From contig JAQIWT010000010.1 in NCBI GenBank assembly GCA_034696485.1, positions 1-64,000 on the forward strand: a stretch of DNA of 64,000 nucleotides, in the 5' to 3' direction. Positions 18,301 to 31,121 of this stretch are shown piece after piece. This DNA is from Isohypsibius dastychi (taxonomy: Eukaryota; Tardigrada; Eutardigrada; Parachela; Isohypsibiidae). A model generated the notes under the pieces. That model made no database searches. It saw nothing but the letters and a program-made list of their open reading frames with translations, and had not been told where the DNA came from. The translations under genes and the position numbers were made by a program. The stretch's first letter is position 1, and each line of letters starts with the position of its first letter.

Positions 18301-18584
18301 GCCAGTCCATTCCAGTACTACAAAGCGAATGCAATCTAAATACGAAGGAACACACCTGTTGAGAAACATACCTTGCAAACAGTCGCACATCGACACAACG
18401 AAATAAGATCAAGATAAGAGAGAATTTTCAAAATAATTTCCCGCGGAAGAACACGATTGATTGGTGCGTCCATGTCCTTGCTGGGGTCATCCGGACTGCT
18501 GTTATTCGAATCCCGTGATGGTGTACTGCCATTCTGATGATGGCTGGCGAGTTTGGCACTTTTCGCTTTCCGCGAAGGCATCAT
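15331..18584 (-). CDS. FBXL20: F-box/LRR protein of the FBXL20/FBXL2 type, predicted prenylated
   Basis: Exons 18584-18372, 18317-18243, 17518-17237, 17066-16739, 16681-16395 and 15513-15331 sum to 1368 nt (455 residues). The F-box is at about 43-80 (LPREIILKILSYLDLISLCRC). The small second exon encodes the linker DGSIWMDVDLFEFQRDV. Next come cysteine-rich LRRs (LNLRGCQHLSD, LTLQECRKITD, LELDNCPLLTD) and the diagnostic tail KVHAYFAPGTPPP. The last residues CSIL form a CaaX box, with Leu favouring geranylgeranylation as known for FBXL2. It would be the substrate receptor of an SCF ubiquitin ligase at membranes. FBXL20 and FBXL2 cannot be separated here. It is head-to-head with PNISR. Confidence 0.93.
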
Positions 18585-19200
18585 GCAAGATAATGAGGGA
18601 GAAAACTCATTTCAAGAATTCAAAAAACCCCTTTTAATCCAGGCGCAATCATCGACAGCTGTCCTTCGGACAAACTAGGTTAGATCGATGACTATCTCGA
18701 TAAAGAATGAGGAGCGATCACCAGAAAAACCCTGAGCTTGAACTGGAATCTATTTAATGGCGCAAGCAAATCAAACGGAGAAATAAAACGTAAACAAATG
18801 GCTTCGCAAACAAACTAATGCGGAGGCTGCGTATGTTGCACAGGGGGAAGGGGTTTGGGGGCTGGCCTGGCCACTCCGGGGTCTGGCTTCAGCCGCGTCA
18901 GTCATCTTTCCAAGATTCCAAGTTGAACGAAAAATTATTCTTGAAGATTTATAGCTTCATGTAATCTGAGAAACGTTTCGGAATTTGTGGGTCTTTTTGT
19001 GTTTGCTAATTGGCGAAGGAGCGGACTGATCAAGGACTGGACCACCAAGTCCGCGGGAATCGACGTGGAATCTGCGATCATTTTCTGAGTTGTTTTCTCC
19101 TCGGTATCCTGCACTTGTTCTTCGATTCGGACGGTTTTCCATGGAGCTAACAGGATAAAATCTTCTAGGATTTGAGGCCGATAATTGAAAATTATCAGAA
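18585..19200. other. Divergent 5' region between FBXL20 and PNISR
   Basis: About 616 bp with no supported gene. A G-rich stretch lies at about 18836-18880. Probably holds both promoters and 5' UTRs. Confidence 0.35.
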
Positions 19201-22200
19201 ATGTGGCCGGGATACCGTCCTCCGCCACAATCTCAGCCACCTCATCTTCGACCTCCTCAACAAGCCCCTCCACCTCAAATGCTCTATTTTCCCTCTCAGC
19301 CGGAAGCGCCCAATACCTCCGACATCAGTCAAGCAGCAGAAGAATGGGCCAAGATGCAGGCAGCGCAGGAAGCCCAGCGTTTTAACTACGGGCCTCCCCA
19401 GCAAGCTCATCCGCCGCAGTGGCATCATCCTCAGCATCAACATGTTGGACAACCTCAGTTCGAACAAATCAGGCCAGATGGCAACTACGATCAACAGTTC
19501 CAGCGCCAGAATTACCCTGGTGGTAATGGTCAGCCGTGGAATCCGAATGTCCGACCGGAAGGCTATGGAGATCCTCAGTTCCATCCTCAGCAGCCACAGA
19601 ATGAATTTCCGCCTCGACAGCCAATGCAACCTGGATTTCCGCCGCAATATCCATATCGGGGGCAGCAAAGTGGTCCACCTCCTCAGTTTCAACAACCAAA
19701 CCAGGTCAGTCATACGGGAACTTGGAATAAACCGGAGATTTAGGGGAAATACTGGAACCTGTTTTTATTGAATTATTTTGGTTGCTTATTCATTTGTTTT
19801 GTTTTATATTGTCTTCTTTGTTTTACATTGGTTGTTTTCTGAATCTAGGGTCCACCTAGAATGCATCAGCCTCCCGGGATCCCACCTTATCGCGGGAATT
19901 TCGATCCGAATTTTTCAGCCGGAAGTGCGCCACCTTATCCATCTGTTGACCAGTTTGGACGACCTTTATGGCCTCCGCATGGTCCGCCTCCACCTTCCGC
20001 TTCATTTGCTCCTCCAGCGCCGTTTCCGCCACTACAGAATTTCAACTATGCGGCTGACTTGGAACTGGGGGATGGAAATAATTATTCGACGGCAATGGAA
20101 AGCGAGTCGATGTTCGACGAAGCTGGAAATTTGTATTCCGGGACGGCGTATGCTAATTTTGATTTTGAAAGTGTCGCACAATCGCATAGTGCGGAAGCGA
20201 TTAAGAAACTGCCCTCTTGGATTCGCGAAGGTCCGTTGTTCAGCGCCAGAATCACAGTCAGGATAAAAACCGAATCGCCAAGCTGAGATGATATCTCTGT
20301 CATCTTGACTTTTCTTCATGAACAATTACTGAAATGACTAAACCGGATTTTGTGAATTTATTTGATATCGAATTCTGAAAATAGAAATTGAACCAAGTTA
20401 AATTCAATTAGTTGCGGAATTAATTTGAAATATCCATTCTAACATTTTTCTAAATTTGTGGAGAACCCAGTTTATTATATAACTGTCTGTTCGTCTTCTT
20501 AAATAATTTTGTGTTAATAAATATTTTTCGTTTGGATAAAAGTCGCTTAGAATGGTTATCAAAAATTTATGCCGTGAAGTTGATTCATATGTGAAACCTT
20601 GATCGAAAATTTTGTGGATTTTCACAAAATCTTGTTTATTTCACAATATTTTTTCACCTTGATCGAATCCATTCAGAAAATCTTTATTAAATGTATTCAT
20701 TGAAAACAGCTGTTGTTGTTTCAGTAATTTCGGATGTAGTTAAATGAATGAGAAAAACTGATGCGGATTTGTTGGGTGTTTCCACTTATTATAGATTAGT
20801 TTGTTTCTAGGACTGGAAAAGTTGGAACGTGAAAAGCAAAAAGAGCGTGAAAAGCAACGTTTCATGCAAGATTATGAAGCGCGAATCAAAGTTGAGCCGG
20901 ACAAACCCAGATGGTCCAAATCGCCCGAATCCAGCTCGTCTAGTCCGTCTCCTTCCCGCGATTCACCGGACATTCCTTGGACGGCCGAGGAGAAAAAGGA
21001 AGCATTGGTTAGAGCAACTAAAGAAATGGTGACGAGTGTTTTAATGGCGGCGACTGGGAAAGTATTAGAGAAGGCCTGTTTGGAAGAAATCGAAGCCAGA
21101 AAAGCGCTGAATAACCAGATAATGTCCCGTCCTGTTCAGAAATCCGCGGCATTGGCAGCTATTGCGCAATTCGGGGATAGTGATTCGGAGAATGATGAAG
21201 ACGCTAGCGGACTTCCGCCTCCACCGGCTGGAGTGCTGAAAAACCGTCCTGTTGTGAAAAAAGTGGTTGATAGCCAACCGGATGAGATCAAAGTATGCCC
21301 TTTCACGTCAAACATGCAACCTGAGAAATTTTGGGTTGTTTGCTGTTCTGGATATCATGTTTTTCTACCCTGATTTTTGTTTTGTAGCCAAAATCCTCGT
21401 TATTTCGGAATAAGGAGCCCGCCAAAACTTCCAAAAACGATACTTCCGGTTCATCCCGGAAAGGCACAATCTCTCGAAAATCCCCCTCATCCTCACGATC
21501 TTCATCTTCTTCGCCAGATAGAACGAGGAAACCATCCCCTGATAGATATGCAAAGCGTTCGGATCGGGACAGAAGAAGAGATAGTAGAAGCAGAAGTAAT
21601 GAAAAGGAAAAGGGGATGAAAAGTCGCCCAGTTAGTCGACGAAAGTCTGTGTCGCCGGATGTGAAGAAAAGCAGCAGTAAAACGACTAGCACCTCGAAAT
21701 CAACAAAAGACGACAACCAGCTACTAGCGAGAAACCTATCGTCATCTTCCTCAGCATCTGCGTCTCGAGACCGAAATGGACGGTCTGAGAGGGAGCGAGG
21801 TAAATAGCGAGCATCCAGTGTAGCTTTACCTTGACTAGACATTAGAAAAATCCAATACCAATAAGTTGTTTGAATCGGTTCTTATGAATTTGCGCTCGAT
21901 TGTAGATGCCTCTGCCAAAAGTCAAAGGCTTTCTCCAACTCGTTCCAGACGGAGCCGATCGCGTTCCGTCAAGAGAGAAACTGAACGATCACGAGAACCA
22001 GATTCCAGGGACAGCTCCAGGAAAGAGTCATCGAGGACGGACCAGCTGCCCAGGACCTCTACACAGAAGAGAGACTCTTCAAACGGTCACTCCAAAAAGC
22101 CAAAAGAGGAGACATCCACACGGAGAAAATCCAGAACTCCAGACCGGAAAAGCGACACTTTCAAACGAAAGACGTCAGGAAGTCCAGACCGGAAACGAGA

Positions 22201-22438
22201 GATGAATGAGCCCAGAGTGAAATCATTCCGTCCAATTGAAGATGAACCATCACTGAAGAAGCCTTCAGTAAAGAAACCATCCACGGTCGAAGTTGACAAG
22301 TCGCCAGTTTCGATTTCAAAGAATCGTAGGAGAATCAGTCCACCGGAAGACGGAGAAGTGTCCCCTGAGAAGAAACGGAAGGAGTCAGTGTCGAGTAGGG
22401 AGAGAGCGTCGTTATCAAGTAGGATAAGGTATACGTGA
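19201..22438 (+). CDS. PNISR: PNISR-like serine/arginine-rich nuclear splicing-related protein
   Basis: Exons 19201-19704, 19849-20230, 20811-21292, 21388-21799 and 21906-22438 total 2313 nt (770 residues). The N-terminal third is Pro/Gln-rich with an AAEEWAKMQAAQEAQR helix. The family hallmark follows: LPSWIREGLEKLEREKQKE, then TAEEKKEALVRATKEMVTSV and FGDSDSENDEDA. The C-terminal third is an RS domain with many SP/RS dipeptides, RTPDRKS and DGEVSPEKKRK. PNISR proteins are in nuclear speckles with splicing factors. A possible donor (aag|gtatac) just before the stop at 22436 could extend the gene, but I saw no convincing in-frame partner exon. Orthology is based on the WIREG-type motif and overall layout. 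Confidence 0.85.
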
Positions 22439-22621
22439 GATGAGATGGGTTTGTGCAGGTCGAATTGTTAATCATCTGACTCAAGGTAAATATATTATCC
22501 TTGGTCTGTTCGCAAATGTTATCTAACCACAGTGCTCTCGGTGTCGAGGTCGTTTTTGAAGAATTGATTGAATTTGGATGTGGGATTATGGTGTATGTTG
22601 TAACCGGAATTTGTTGTTATT

Positions 22622-22798
22622 TCAGCCGGCATTTGGAGTCGCGGTGGTCGTTTCTGGCTTCGATGCTCTGTTCAAGTCGAATCCGATCCCGAACCATTCA
22701 GATAACAGGCCCAATAGTCCGTCTTTCTGATACTTTCGAACTCCTATGTACGCTATGAAGGATATCGCCCCGAAGAATCCCAGTACAATAAGTGACAT
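22622..22798 (-). CDS. Small putative single-pass membrane protein (58 aa)
   Basis: A 177 nt frame reads MSLIVLGFFGAISFIAYIGV, a clear hydrophobic helix, then a basic turn RKYQKDG, an amphipathic patch LLSEWFGIGFDL and a polar Thr/Pro/Ala tail. A pyrimidine-rich acceptor-like tract (ttttacag) sits 8-9 nt upstream of the ATG, and the leader reads aaaaaaATG, so a 5' UTR exon is plausible. It lies tail-to-tail with PNISR. I do not recognise a family. The evidence is an open frame, composition and splice context only; it may not be translated. Confidence 0.42.
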   Translation of the reverse strand: MSLIVLGFFGAISFIAYIGVRKYQKDGLLGLLSEWFGIGFDLNRASKPETTTATPNAG

Positions 22799-23821
22799 TT
22801 TTTTACCGCTGTAAAAGAGTGAAGATGTTTTCTTGAGATGGTTTTTTGTTGGATTGGAATATGAACTTTTCTAACGGAAATTTGGTGTGTTTTTTGGTTT
22901 CTTGGCAATATGGTGTCAGTTGGGCAAGCCGCAATTGGAAGGTGATAAATTAATGGTATTAGGATAATTTCTGTTGTCGGATAGGATTGCAAGATATGTA
23001 TGCGAATTAAGTCGTGACTCACAAGACAGCTTCCACGAGAACTATGAATGAAATCTTCTATAAGGACAGCGTTTTTACTTCAAGCCTGTTGTTTAGGGAG
23101 ACGTATTGAGCTGACTGCCTCAAACCGAAGCCGTTGAATCATGAGAAAGAGGTCTCGGTAGTTTCAAATAGATAAGCTCTCTCCGCTAGCATCTACAGTT
23201 CCCTCGCGGAAACTATTAAGAATTGGTTTTCCGAAGCAACAGAAGATCACCGACAAAAGAAAATAGGATTTTTATCTGGCAATGGTAGTTCCTGTACACA
23301 CAAAGTGCGCGAGTGGCTACTGGCTACACACGTTCCCGCAGTTTCCGAAGCGGTTTCTTGACAGACAGCAAAACACGGTTAACATCAGAATTTCTTCCTA
23401 AATGACCTCTTTTAAGGACGAGTTGCCCACAAAAATCGAACTCAACTAGCTTGTCAATGCAGCAAGTCGCGACAGACCAACGACCTGATCCTGAATCCAG
23501 CTGGTCGTATTGGAATCAGGTGAGGCAAAGATGCTGTCGTCAGAATATGCCGGTATGTACTTTACTTTATTTGCCAGCTTTGAAGGACAAAAACATCTCG
23601 TTCGTAAACATGTCGCATTATGGAAATAACCAAACCAAATTAGCTGAAATTTTTGAAAAAGGACCTGTTTATCCGTCGCAATTTGAACGAGTAACAAACA
23701 AAATTATCAAATCGAATGCACACACTTGCCCACCCGAAAAAAAGAAAAGATGCCGATCCGATAACGAACGAAAACCTTAAGTAAACAATCAAAATGGAAA
23801 GAAACAAGCTGGAAAACCTCA
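22799..23821. other. Intergenic, nothing identified
   Basis: About 1 kb between the small membrane ORF and the TCERG1 stop. A plus-strand frame at 23451-23780 exists, but it lacks any motif I know and has no splice or promoter context that convinces me. It may contain the 5' exon of the small ORF. Confidence 0.3.
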
Positions 23822-26800
23822 TCATTTCCCACGGCGAGATGGTTCCGAAGCTGTTGGAGGAGGTGGAGGTCCTCGACGCGCCAGCTCGTCAATATAATCA
23901 GCGAGAATCTCCTTCCGCTCACTCGAAATGGGATCCAAAATCAAGTAGCGCTTATCGTTCTGAAAAAACATCACTAAAGAATATTCCACAAAAAAAAATT
24001 TAAAAAAAAGTTCGGATTGTGAAAAAAAGGCGATCACGAATGGAAGAGGCCCAACAATAATTTCAACTAATAATCAGTTCCAAATCGACAAACCTTGAGG
24101 ATTTCGATCAAATCTTTGATGCCACCATCAGACTCTTCCAATTTGACTTTGGTTTTATAATCGAGGAGCTTGGTTTCCTTGAGGAGCTCTCGGAATTCGT
24201 CCTTGGCACGGTTGCTCTTGTCGCGCAAGAATTTATGGAATTCCTTTTCGCATTTCTACCAAACAAAAAAGAAAATTAATCCAACCATTTAAAACCAAAA
24301 TAAACCCCATTCAACTTGCCGAGTCACTTGATGAAAATTTGGCATAGCGGGGATCTTCCTTGATTTTTCGACGAACTTCTTTCCATGAAGCGTCAAGCGC
24401 AACCTGAAAGAAATACAAACTCAAACCAAATCCCCCACAGTGAAAAAGCGGTATTAAATCTTACATCAGCCTCCTCGAGAAGTTCCCGGTACATTTGCTT
24501 CTTCTTGGCGCTCAACATATCCAAGTGTTCCTCATAGATATCCTCCTTCTGATGCTTATGCAACGGCTCAGCTAATTCGTACCTCGAGTCTTTCTTCAAA
24601 ATCTTCCGCGCTTCCTTGTAAGTCAAATCTGTCTGACGGATCTACAAGCAGAGAAAAAACATAAGTCCAGATTTCTGTCGCTCAAACGACTCTATAAAAA
24701 AGCAAAATTCAATTCTCAAAAATCAGCAACAGAATGTCCAGTGGAGAATCACCGTTTCAAATTTTTTTTGATCACTGATCAAAAATCGATTTGCCGGAAT
24801 CACGATTCTTCCCAGTCTATTTAAACATTACTCAAGGTAAAGATCAACTATCATACCAAATCGGTGAGTAGAGCTCGGTAGTGCTGGACGGCTTCGTCTT
24901 GGCGGTGGTGTTCCCGCTCCTTCTCACGATCTTTCGAAATCGAGCTGAGTTCTTCTTGAACTTGTCGTTCGCGTTCCCGAATGCTGGCATCAATCCGTTC
25001 CTGTTTCTCGCGATCTTGTTTGACCGTCTCATCTTCCTTCTCCTCTCCCTCTTCAGCTTTCGTCTCGTCATCCGACTACAAAAAAGGAATTCCGGTTAAA
25101 AAACCCAACACCCCACTGTAAAAATATCAAATTCACAAATGGTTTTTATTTTTCTCAGCTCGAATTTCATTAATCAATTCCCATCAATGAAATGCACTTC
25201 CGGTTGACATTGTTAGAAGTTTAACTTGAGCTGAAATTAAATAAAACCAACAACTCACCTCTTTGTCTTTCTTCTTGGCCAACGTTTTGATGAAATCTCG
25301 GAACCATTCTTCCCGCTGATTGCTGCTATCAACTCGCTCATAACGCGGATCATCCCGAACCTTCTTCTTAACGTCTCCCCAATGCGACTTACGATTCAGT
25401 CCGGGAATTTCCTCCAACATCTCCACAAAATTAGTTCGAATCTAAACCAAAACCATCAGTCACATCCCTTCAAGCCTCCAACCGGAAGTCAACCTACCTT
25501 CTCGCGTTCAGCCTGCCGCACTTCCTTCTCCTTCCGGCGGATTTCAACCATGAAATCATCAAACAACTGTTCTCGATCTTTGCTTCGCTCGATTCCACGC
25601 AATCTTTCGTCGTTCTTATACTTGGATGAAAATTCGCCAAAAGTTACCCTGCAATCATAAAAACCGGAATTTCAACCCAAAATCCAACGAACCGGAAATG
25701 GAGGGAAAACTTACTTTGAAGTAAGGTTGGCTTCCCGCAGGAGGCCTCGAAATCCTTCTCGCAGCTCCTCAAACTTCTTTTTCTTTTCCTCGCGTTCCTT
25801 TTCAGTTTTATCTCTAGTGAACTCGTCAAACACATCACGTCTCTCCTTAGAAGTAAGCAACAAATAACGTGAGTCAAAAACAATCTTCGGCAACTCCTTC
25901 TCCCAAGTGCTGAACGCTGAAATCTGAAAACAAAACGCAAATCAGATCAAAAAAATAAACATCACAAACCAAATTTATCTTGAAAATTCCAACCAAAACG
26001 AAGACATACATCTTTTTCTGCCAAGAGCTCTTTGAACGTCTTAACGCGTTCTTCCAAGGGAATACGTTCGCGATCCTTTGCTGCCTTCAATTCTGCTTCA
26101 TATGCCGGGTCTTTCGGTTTTTCCTTCTGAACAGCCGGACGTGGGAAACCGCGACGAGATGAGGGCTTGCTGGCTTCACTTCCGGCGTCACTAAAACTAT
26201 CTCGCGAGGTCTCGTCAACTTCCGCTCTAAAAAAACATGTGAAATCAATACTTCCGGTTCAGGAAAGACAAAATTAATTACCGATATCGTTTGGCGGAAG
26301 AGTCATCCTGTAAAGACGAGGCATCGCGCTTCCCGACAACAGATTCGGAAGTTCCGTTGGAGGTCTTTGTGGCATCCGCAGCAGCGATGTCTTCGGGATT
26401 CTGCGCAAGAATTTCATCGACTTCCTTCATACCTATGAGTTCTTGCGGACGTTTCCAGACTGAGGATTTTGTGCTCGGATTGTAAAAAAATGTCTTTTTG
26501 TCAGTCGTCCAAACCACGCACCTAAATAGAGTTCAAATATTATTTGTTTCACAAAATATTCGGTACAACCGTGAAAAAGGAAAAAAACCCAACAAGAAAC
26601 AAATTCGCCAAATATAAACTGATTCGTGCACTGAAAAACAAATTTCAGAATTTTTGAGGGGGAAAACTCCATCACTTCATAGAAAAAATTCCCTGAATTA
26701 TTTTGCTCACCAAGGTGTTCCGGGAATCTGTTTTGTTGCCATCGGTTTGGTTGAAGCTTCTTTCTTCGCTTCCGTCGTAGTTTTGACCTCAGTTGCCGTT

Positions 26801-27788
26801 TTCGCGACCGCGGCTTCAGCTAGTTTTTTCTCTAAAATAAATGAAACATTCATTCCATATCACGAAAGCTGTTGAGCATTCCTACTCACGTTCAAATTCG
26901 AGTACTTCTACCGGCTTCTCCCAAATCGTTCGAGACAATTTACCATTATACCAATAACTTCTCCCATCTTCCGTAGTATATTCCGTCCAGTCGGCAGGCT
27001 AGAAAAAATACAGGTGCCAAACGCTGACTCGAAAACAAAACAAAAAAGCAATCAAGCAAGAACCAAGCAGAACTTACATCTCCCCTCGGAATCGGAGCAA
27101 CAAATGCCGGAGGAGCAAACTGCCCAAATGGAGGGAATCCCATCCCAGGAGGCATTCCTAAAAACAAAGACCATTCAGATGTTGAAAAAAAATACGATGG
27201 GAAAAGTGAACGAATTCCCCAGGAAATATCTTCTGGGGAGAAATGTTGCGTTCTTGGGGCTGAGAACAAATTTCACCGCATCTTACCAAACATGCCAGGT
27301 GGAGGGAGTGCTGTGTTCATCATCTGACCAGGAAACAGCATTCCAGGGGGCTGAAGCGACGTGGCCGCAAATGGAGGCTGTTGGGATACAGAGAGTGATG
27401 GTACTTGGCCTTGGTTCAATGCAGCTCCAATCTGGTACTGACTGGCTGCCTGTGCTTGTGCCACGGCATTATGTGCCGCTGATCCACTCCCTCCAGACGC
27501 GGAACCCGAAACAGCAACTCCACCGGAAGTACCTCCATCTTGAATTTGAGAAGGCTGAGCTTGCGGCGGCTTAAGAAGAACAGCTCCTGCTGGTAATGCC
27601 CATGCAGTCTGGCGAGTCACCGAGTGATAGAAGTAACTCTGAGGAAGCAGATCGTAGATTTGACGAATTCAATGAAAAAAAAAACAAAAAACAGAAATTA
27701 CCTTGCCATCTGGGGTTTTTGCTTCCATCCAAGTTTCTGGTGGCGGTCCGCCGAGAAATCCAGGTGGAGGTTGCATAAACTGCGCCAT
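23822..27788 (-). CDS. TCERG1: Transcription elongation regulator 1 (WW and FF domain protein, CA150)
   Basis: Fifteen exons run from 27788-27702 to 23959-23822; all phases match, giving 2529 nt (842 residues). Three WW domains appear: ETWMEAKTPDGKSYFYHSVT, DWTEYTTEDGRSYWYN and PWCVVWTTDKKTFFYNPSTK, the last in the distinctive TCERG1 form. A Gln/Ala/Pro-rich linker separates the first two. The C-terminal half is a string of FF domains, for example ERVKTFKELLAEKD with WEKELPKIVFDSRY, then repeated DxRY cores. The protein ends ARRGPPPPPTASEPSRRGK. TCERG1 couples RNA polymerase II elongation to splicing by binding the phosphorylated CTD and SF1. One junction is GC-AG (donor at 24319). PRPF40 is excluded by the third WW domain and the FF number. 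Confidence 0.95.
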
Positions 27789-28966
27789 AATCGACGATTT
27801 TCACCTGACAAGCAACAAACATGGTAGAAACAATAAGAAAACGGAAAATGGCGGAAGATCTTACTGAAAAATCGTTTTACACCGCTTTGATGATAAATAC
27901 ACTGGACGATCCTTGAAAATCTGTTTGCCCAACAAATAACAACAAATGATACACACAGAAGAGTCCGCAGTTCCGAATTCCGAGAAGCTGATATCCGATC
28001 GATCGATTTCCAAAAAAGATGATCTTTTCCCAATCGATAGTCACCGAAGCGCTTTTACCAGACTGCTCTAGAAACAAACACATTACAGGTGTTATTTGAA
28101 GTTTCAAATTCGAAAGTAGCTGTTACCCGCAGTCTAGATGAATGAAGATTTTCCGATGCTGATGATGAAGGGAATTCGATCTCGAAGCTAAAACCGCTGC
28201 AAAGAAACAGGTCTTATTCACCATAAACCAGTTACATATTCCGATGATAAATACTCACCAACCAATTCCACAATTTCTCAGCGTAAAATCCTGTCAGAAT
28301 CTGGGATAATATTCCGGATGCAGGAAGAAGCTCGGATATTGAAGACGAACGTGGAATTTTTGCGAATTTTGCATTTGATGGTTTGATGGTATGTTTGCTT
28401 GAATCGAGTGGAACTGAACGGTACAGTGGGTTGAGTCACATACTTAAACGACTTCGTATTGGTTCGTTTTAGGCAACTGAAAGCATGCACCAATGGGCGT
28501 TTGTATGGACATCAGCGGGTCTCGGTATCGTCAAAAGGCAAGGCTTCTACCTGGTAGTATCATTCCTGAAACAAATATCGGGCTGCGGTTGATTGAAAGC
28601 CATTTCGTTCGATGGTCCCGGACTCCCGGTCCCGGTTCCGGATAGTACTCTTACAGATGGAATATTGTTTCGAGAAGAATTAGTTTCTTACTTAAACACT
28701 CAGTGAAGTCTACGATTCGGCATATTATTCCATTCAGAACAAATAATTTATCAACCCTCTCAACATAACATAACATCACAAAAAGCAGTCGCATACGCTC
28801 ACTGGAATAACCGGCCAAGACACATGAAATGGCCTTGACATGGAATGGAGAATTATTAGAGTCAAAAGTATTCAACCGGAAACGTTAGAGGAGAACTCAA
28901 AAAAACCACCAAGTGGGACCGCACAATAAATATATTTTGTCAAATTATGATGTTTTATCGGTTCGG
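27789..28966. other. Intergenic, nothing identified
   Basis: About 1.2 kb between the TCERG1 start and the V-ATPase C stop, both minus-strand genes. It probably holds the TCERG1 promoter. Short frames show no family signature, and I see no repeat or RNA gene. Confidence 0.35.
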
Positions 28967-31121
28967 TTAAGTTGATTTGATAACGTCAGTAACGACATCG
29001 GCGTTGATGGTGTAGTACACATATGGATAATAATCTTGCGAACCACCCATCGATATTCCAGGCACATCCATTGCCTACAAAATGAATGATTAACAAACGA
29101 GCCATATTTGTAGAAGTATAAGGAGTATGTCATAAAATAAGTAAAATGTCAAAAATCAAGGATTGCAATTTCTATTCTTTAAGATCACCTCATTCGATTG
29201 CTTATCGGACATGAGACCACCGGTATCCAAATGCGAGTACAGCTGCTGAAGGACCTCACGAAGCTTTTTCGTGGACTTCTTGTTCGGCTGGATCAGGACA
29301 GTTTGGAAATTCACCGGAAGTCCATACCTATAAAAGCAAGCAGGATTTATCGCAGCCGGAAATGTGCAGGAACGAAATGCAAAACTAACCGTAAAACTGA
29401 TTCCACGAAGACCCGGATGGCTTTCACGTGGATCCAAGCTGTGAATGCTTCGCTGAAGTTGACTTTCAGCCATCTGACTAAAGGACCCTGCAATAAAAGA
29501 TATCTAAGTTTGTGGCCAAAAAATGAAGTCGGACAGGAAACTTACGTATTGCTTCTTCTGATCAGCTTCCAGTCGAACTTTCTCGTCTTTTCCAGCTGCA
29601 AGTTCCTTCTCATCGTACGTGAAATCGCGAACAACGAATCTAGGAATTGAGGAACAAATACAAACCACGTTATAACAAATCTATTTTAGTAACAAAAAAC
29701 GTAAACAACGAAAAATCAAAATCACTTTATGAGATCCTGATCTTCCACAGATCAATACGAATTTTGTGATTGAAGAAACGACTCAATATATCGGGAACAA
29801 TAACGCTTTCCGATAAACAGCAAAATAGCGAATTGAAAGATATAATACGTACTTATTCTCTCTGGCTTTCATCTTGAATTCTTCAACCACTTTTTGGAAC
29901 AGAGTCACCGTGAAAAGACAATGCTCGCCATCTTCCTGAATTTTTCTGCAAAAAACAGAGCACGAGTTGTCTCAACCGAAAAAGATCAAATGAGCTGCAG
30001 CCGATTTCTTACTTGGAAGATCGTGGAACAATCATATCCGTTAACTTCTCGTACTTTGAAGTCCAGTCCGTTGCCATCGATCTAGAAATTATGAATACAT
30101 AAATAAACTCCTCCAATAGATTCGAGTATTTAAATAAGTTTAAATGAGATAACCAGGCAGTCGATGTACTCACTTTGGGACAACGACAACCAAAGTTGAC
30201 AAATAATCACTATCGGTCACGAAATCCTCCTTCGACACCAGATCACCCAAATTTCGGGTCAGCAAACTTCCGCTGAAAAATTTAAAAACTCAATAAATCA
30301 TGTCTAGGCGAGAACAAAAATCCACTTAAACATACGTCGCTTTTCGATCCAAACCTTGAAGAGTTGTTTTCAACTGATTATAAGCGTTAGACTTGGTTTT
30401 CAAGTCCGCTTCGATCTGGTACAATTGCTGTAGCAAAGAAAGTACGTTAGGTATTTAACTCTTGTATCAATTAAATATTTGAGGTAGAAAATCCGTATAC
30501 TTTGGATATTATGTCAGAGAGACCGCGAAGAGACTGCTTGACGGGATATTTGGCCATATCCCACTGAAATCGGCTCAAGTATGTGGGGATATCGGCTGAA
30601 ATGCAACAAATTTATTTTTCGAGAACATAAACAAAAATGCTAAACATGAGCCAAAACATTTCAGTTCGACAGGAGAGGAATAACTTACTTCCGTTTGCCT
30701 GTAAATTTTCTTGAAGCTTCTCTTTCTTGTCTTCCATTACATCTCCCAAGTAACTTGCCACTTTTCGGACAATCCTGAATAGAGAAGAATTTCAAGATAA
30801 GAAACAAATCCGAAACAAATCTGAAACTCGGAAAAGCTGCCCAAACATTTTCCTTTCCTACTTACCCTTCCGAAGTCGTGTCCAACTTTAGCAGATCATC
30901 GGACAATCCAACCAGCTGATCCAGCGTTCCCACCTGAACAGACAGCATATGTGTGTCTAGAGTGTCTAGAGAATTTGAAGGAAAATAATAGAGTCTACCT
31001 TCAGATCGGGAATCGGGAATTTTGTGTTGGTCGATACGCCTTTCGTTGCATTATTCAGCTTATCGAAGGCATGCTGGGCCGTTGGATCGCCAGGAACAGA
31101 AATAAGCCAATATTCCGCCAT
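28967..31121 (-). CDS. ATP6V1C1: V-type proton ATPase subunit C
   Basis: Twelve small exons (31121-30999, 30933-30866, 30774-30689, 30595-30501, 30427-30336, 30272-30174, 30081-30013, 29945-29853, 29639-29546, 29487-29390, 29327-29189, 29074-28967) sum to 1164 nt (387 residues), close to the 382 of the human protein. It starts [16 protein letters not shown] and contains [54 protein letters not shown] and [18 protein letters not shown], ending [12 protein letters not shown]. Subunit C bridges the V1 catalytic head and the membrane Vo ring and is lost on reversible disassembly, so it sets pump activity in lysosomes and endosomes. All intron phases agree. Confidence 0.96.

Noticed and set aside
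19195-19713. Minus-strand frame opposite PNISR exon 1
   Set aside because: Shadow of the Pro/Gln-rich PNISR coding sequence.
23451-23780. Plus-strand frame of 109 codons between the small ORF and TCERG1
   Set aside because: No domain, no convincing start or splice context, and unremarkable composition.
29198-29650. 150-codon plus-strand frame across V-ATPase C
   Set aside because: Antisense shadow of conserved V-ATPase exons.
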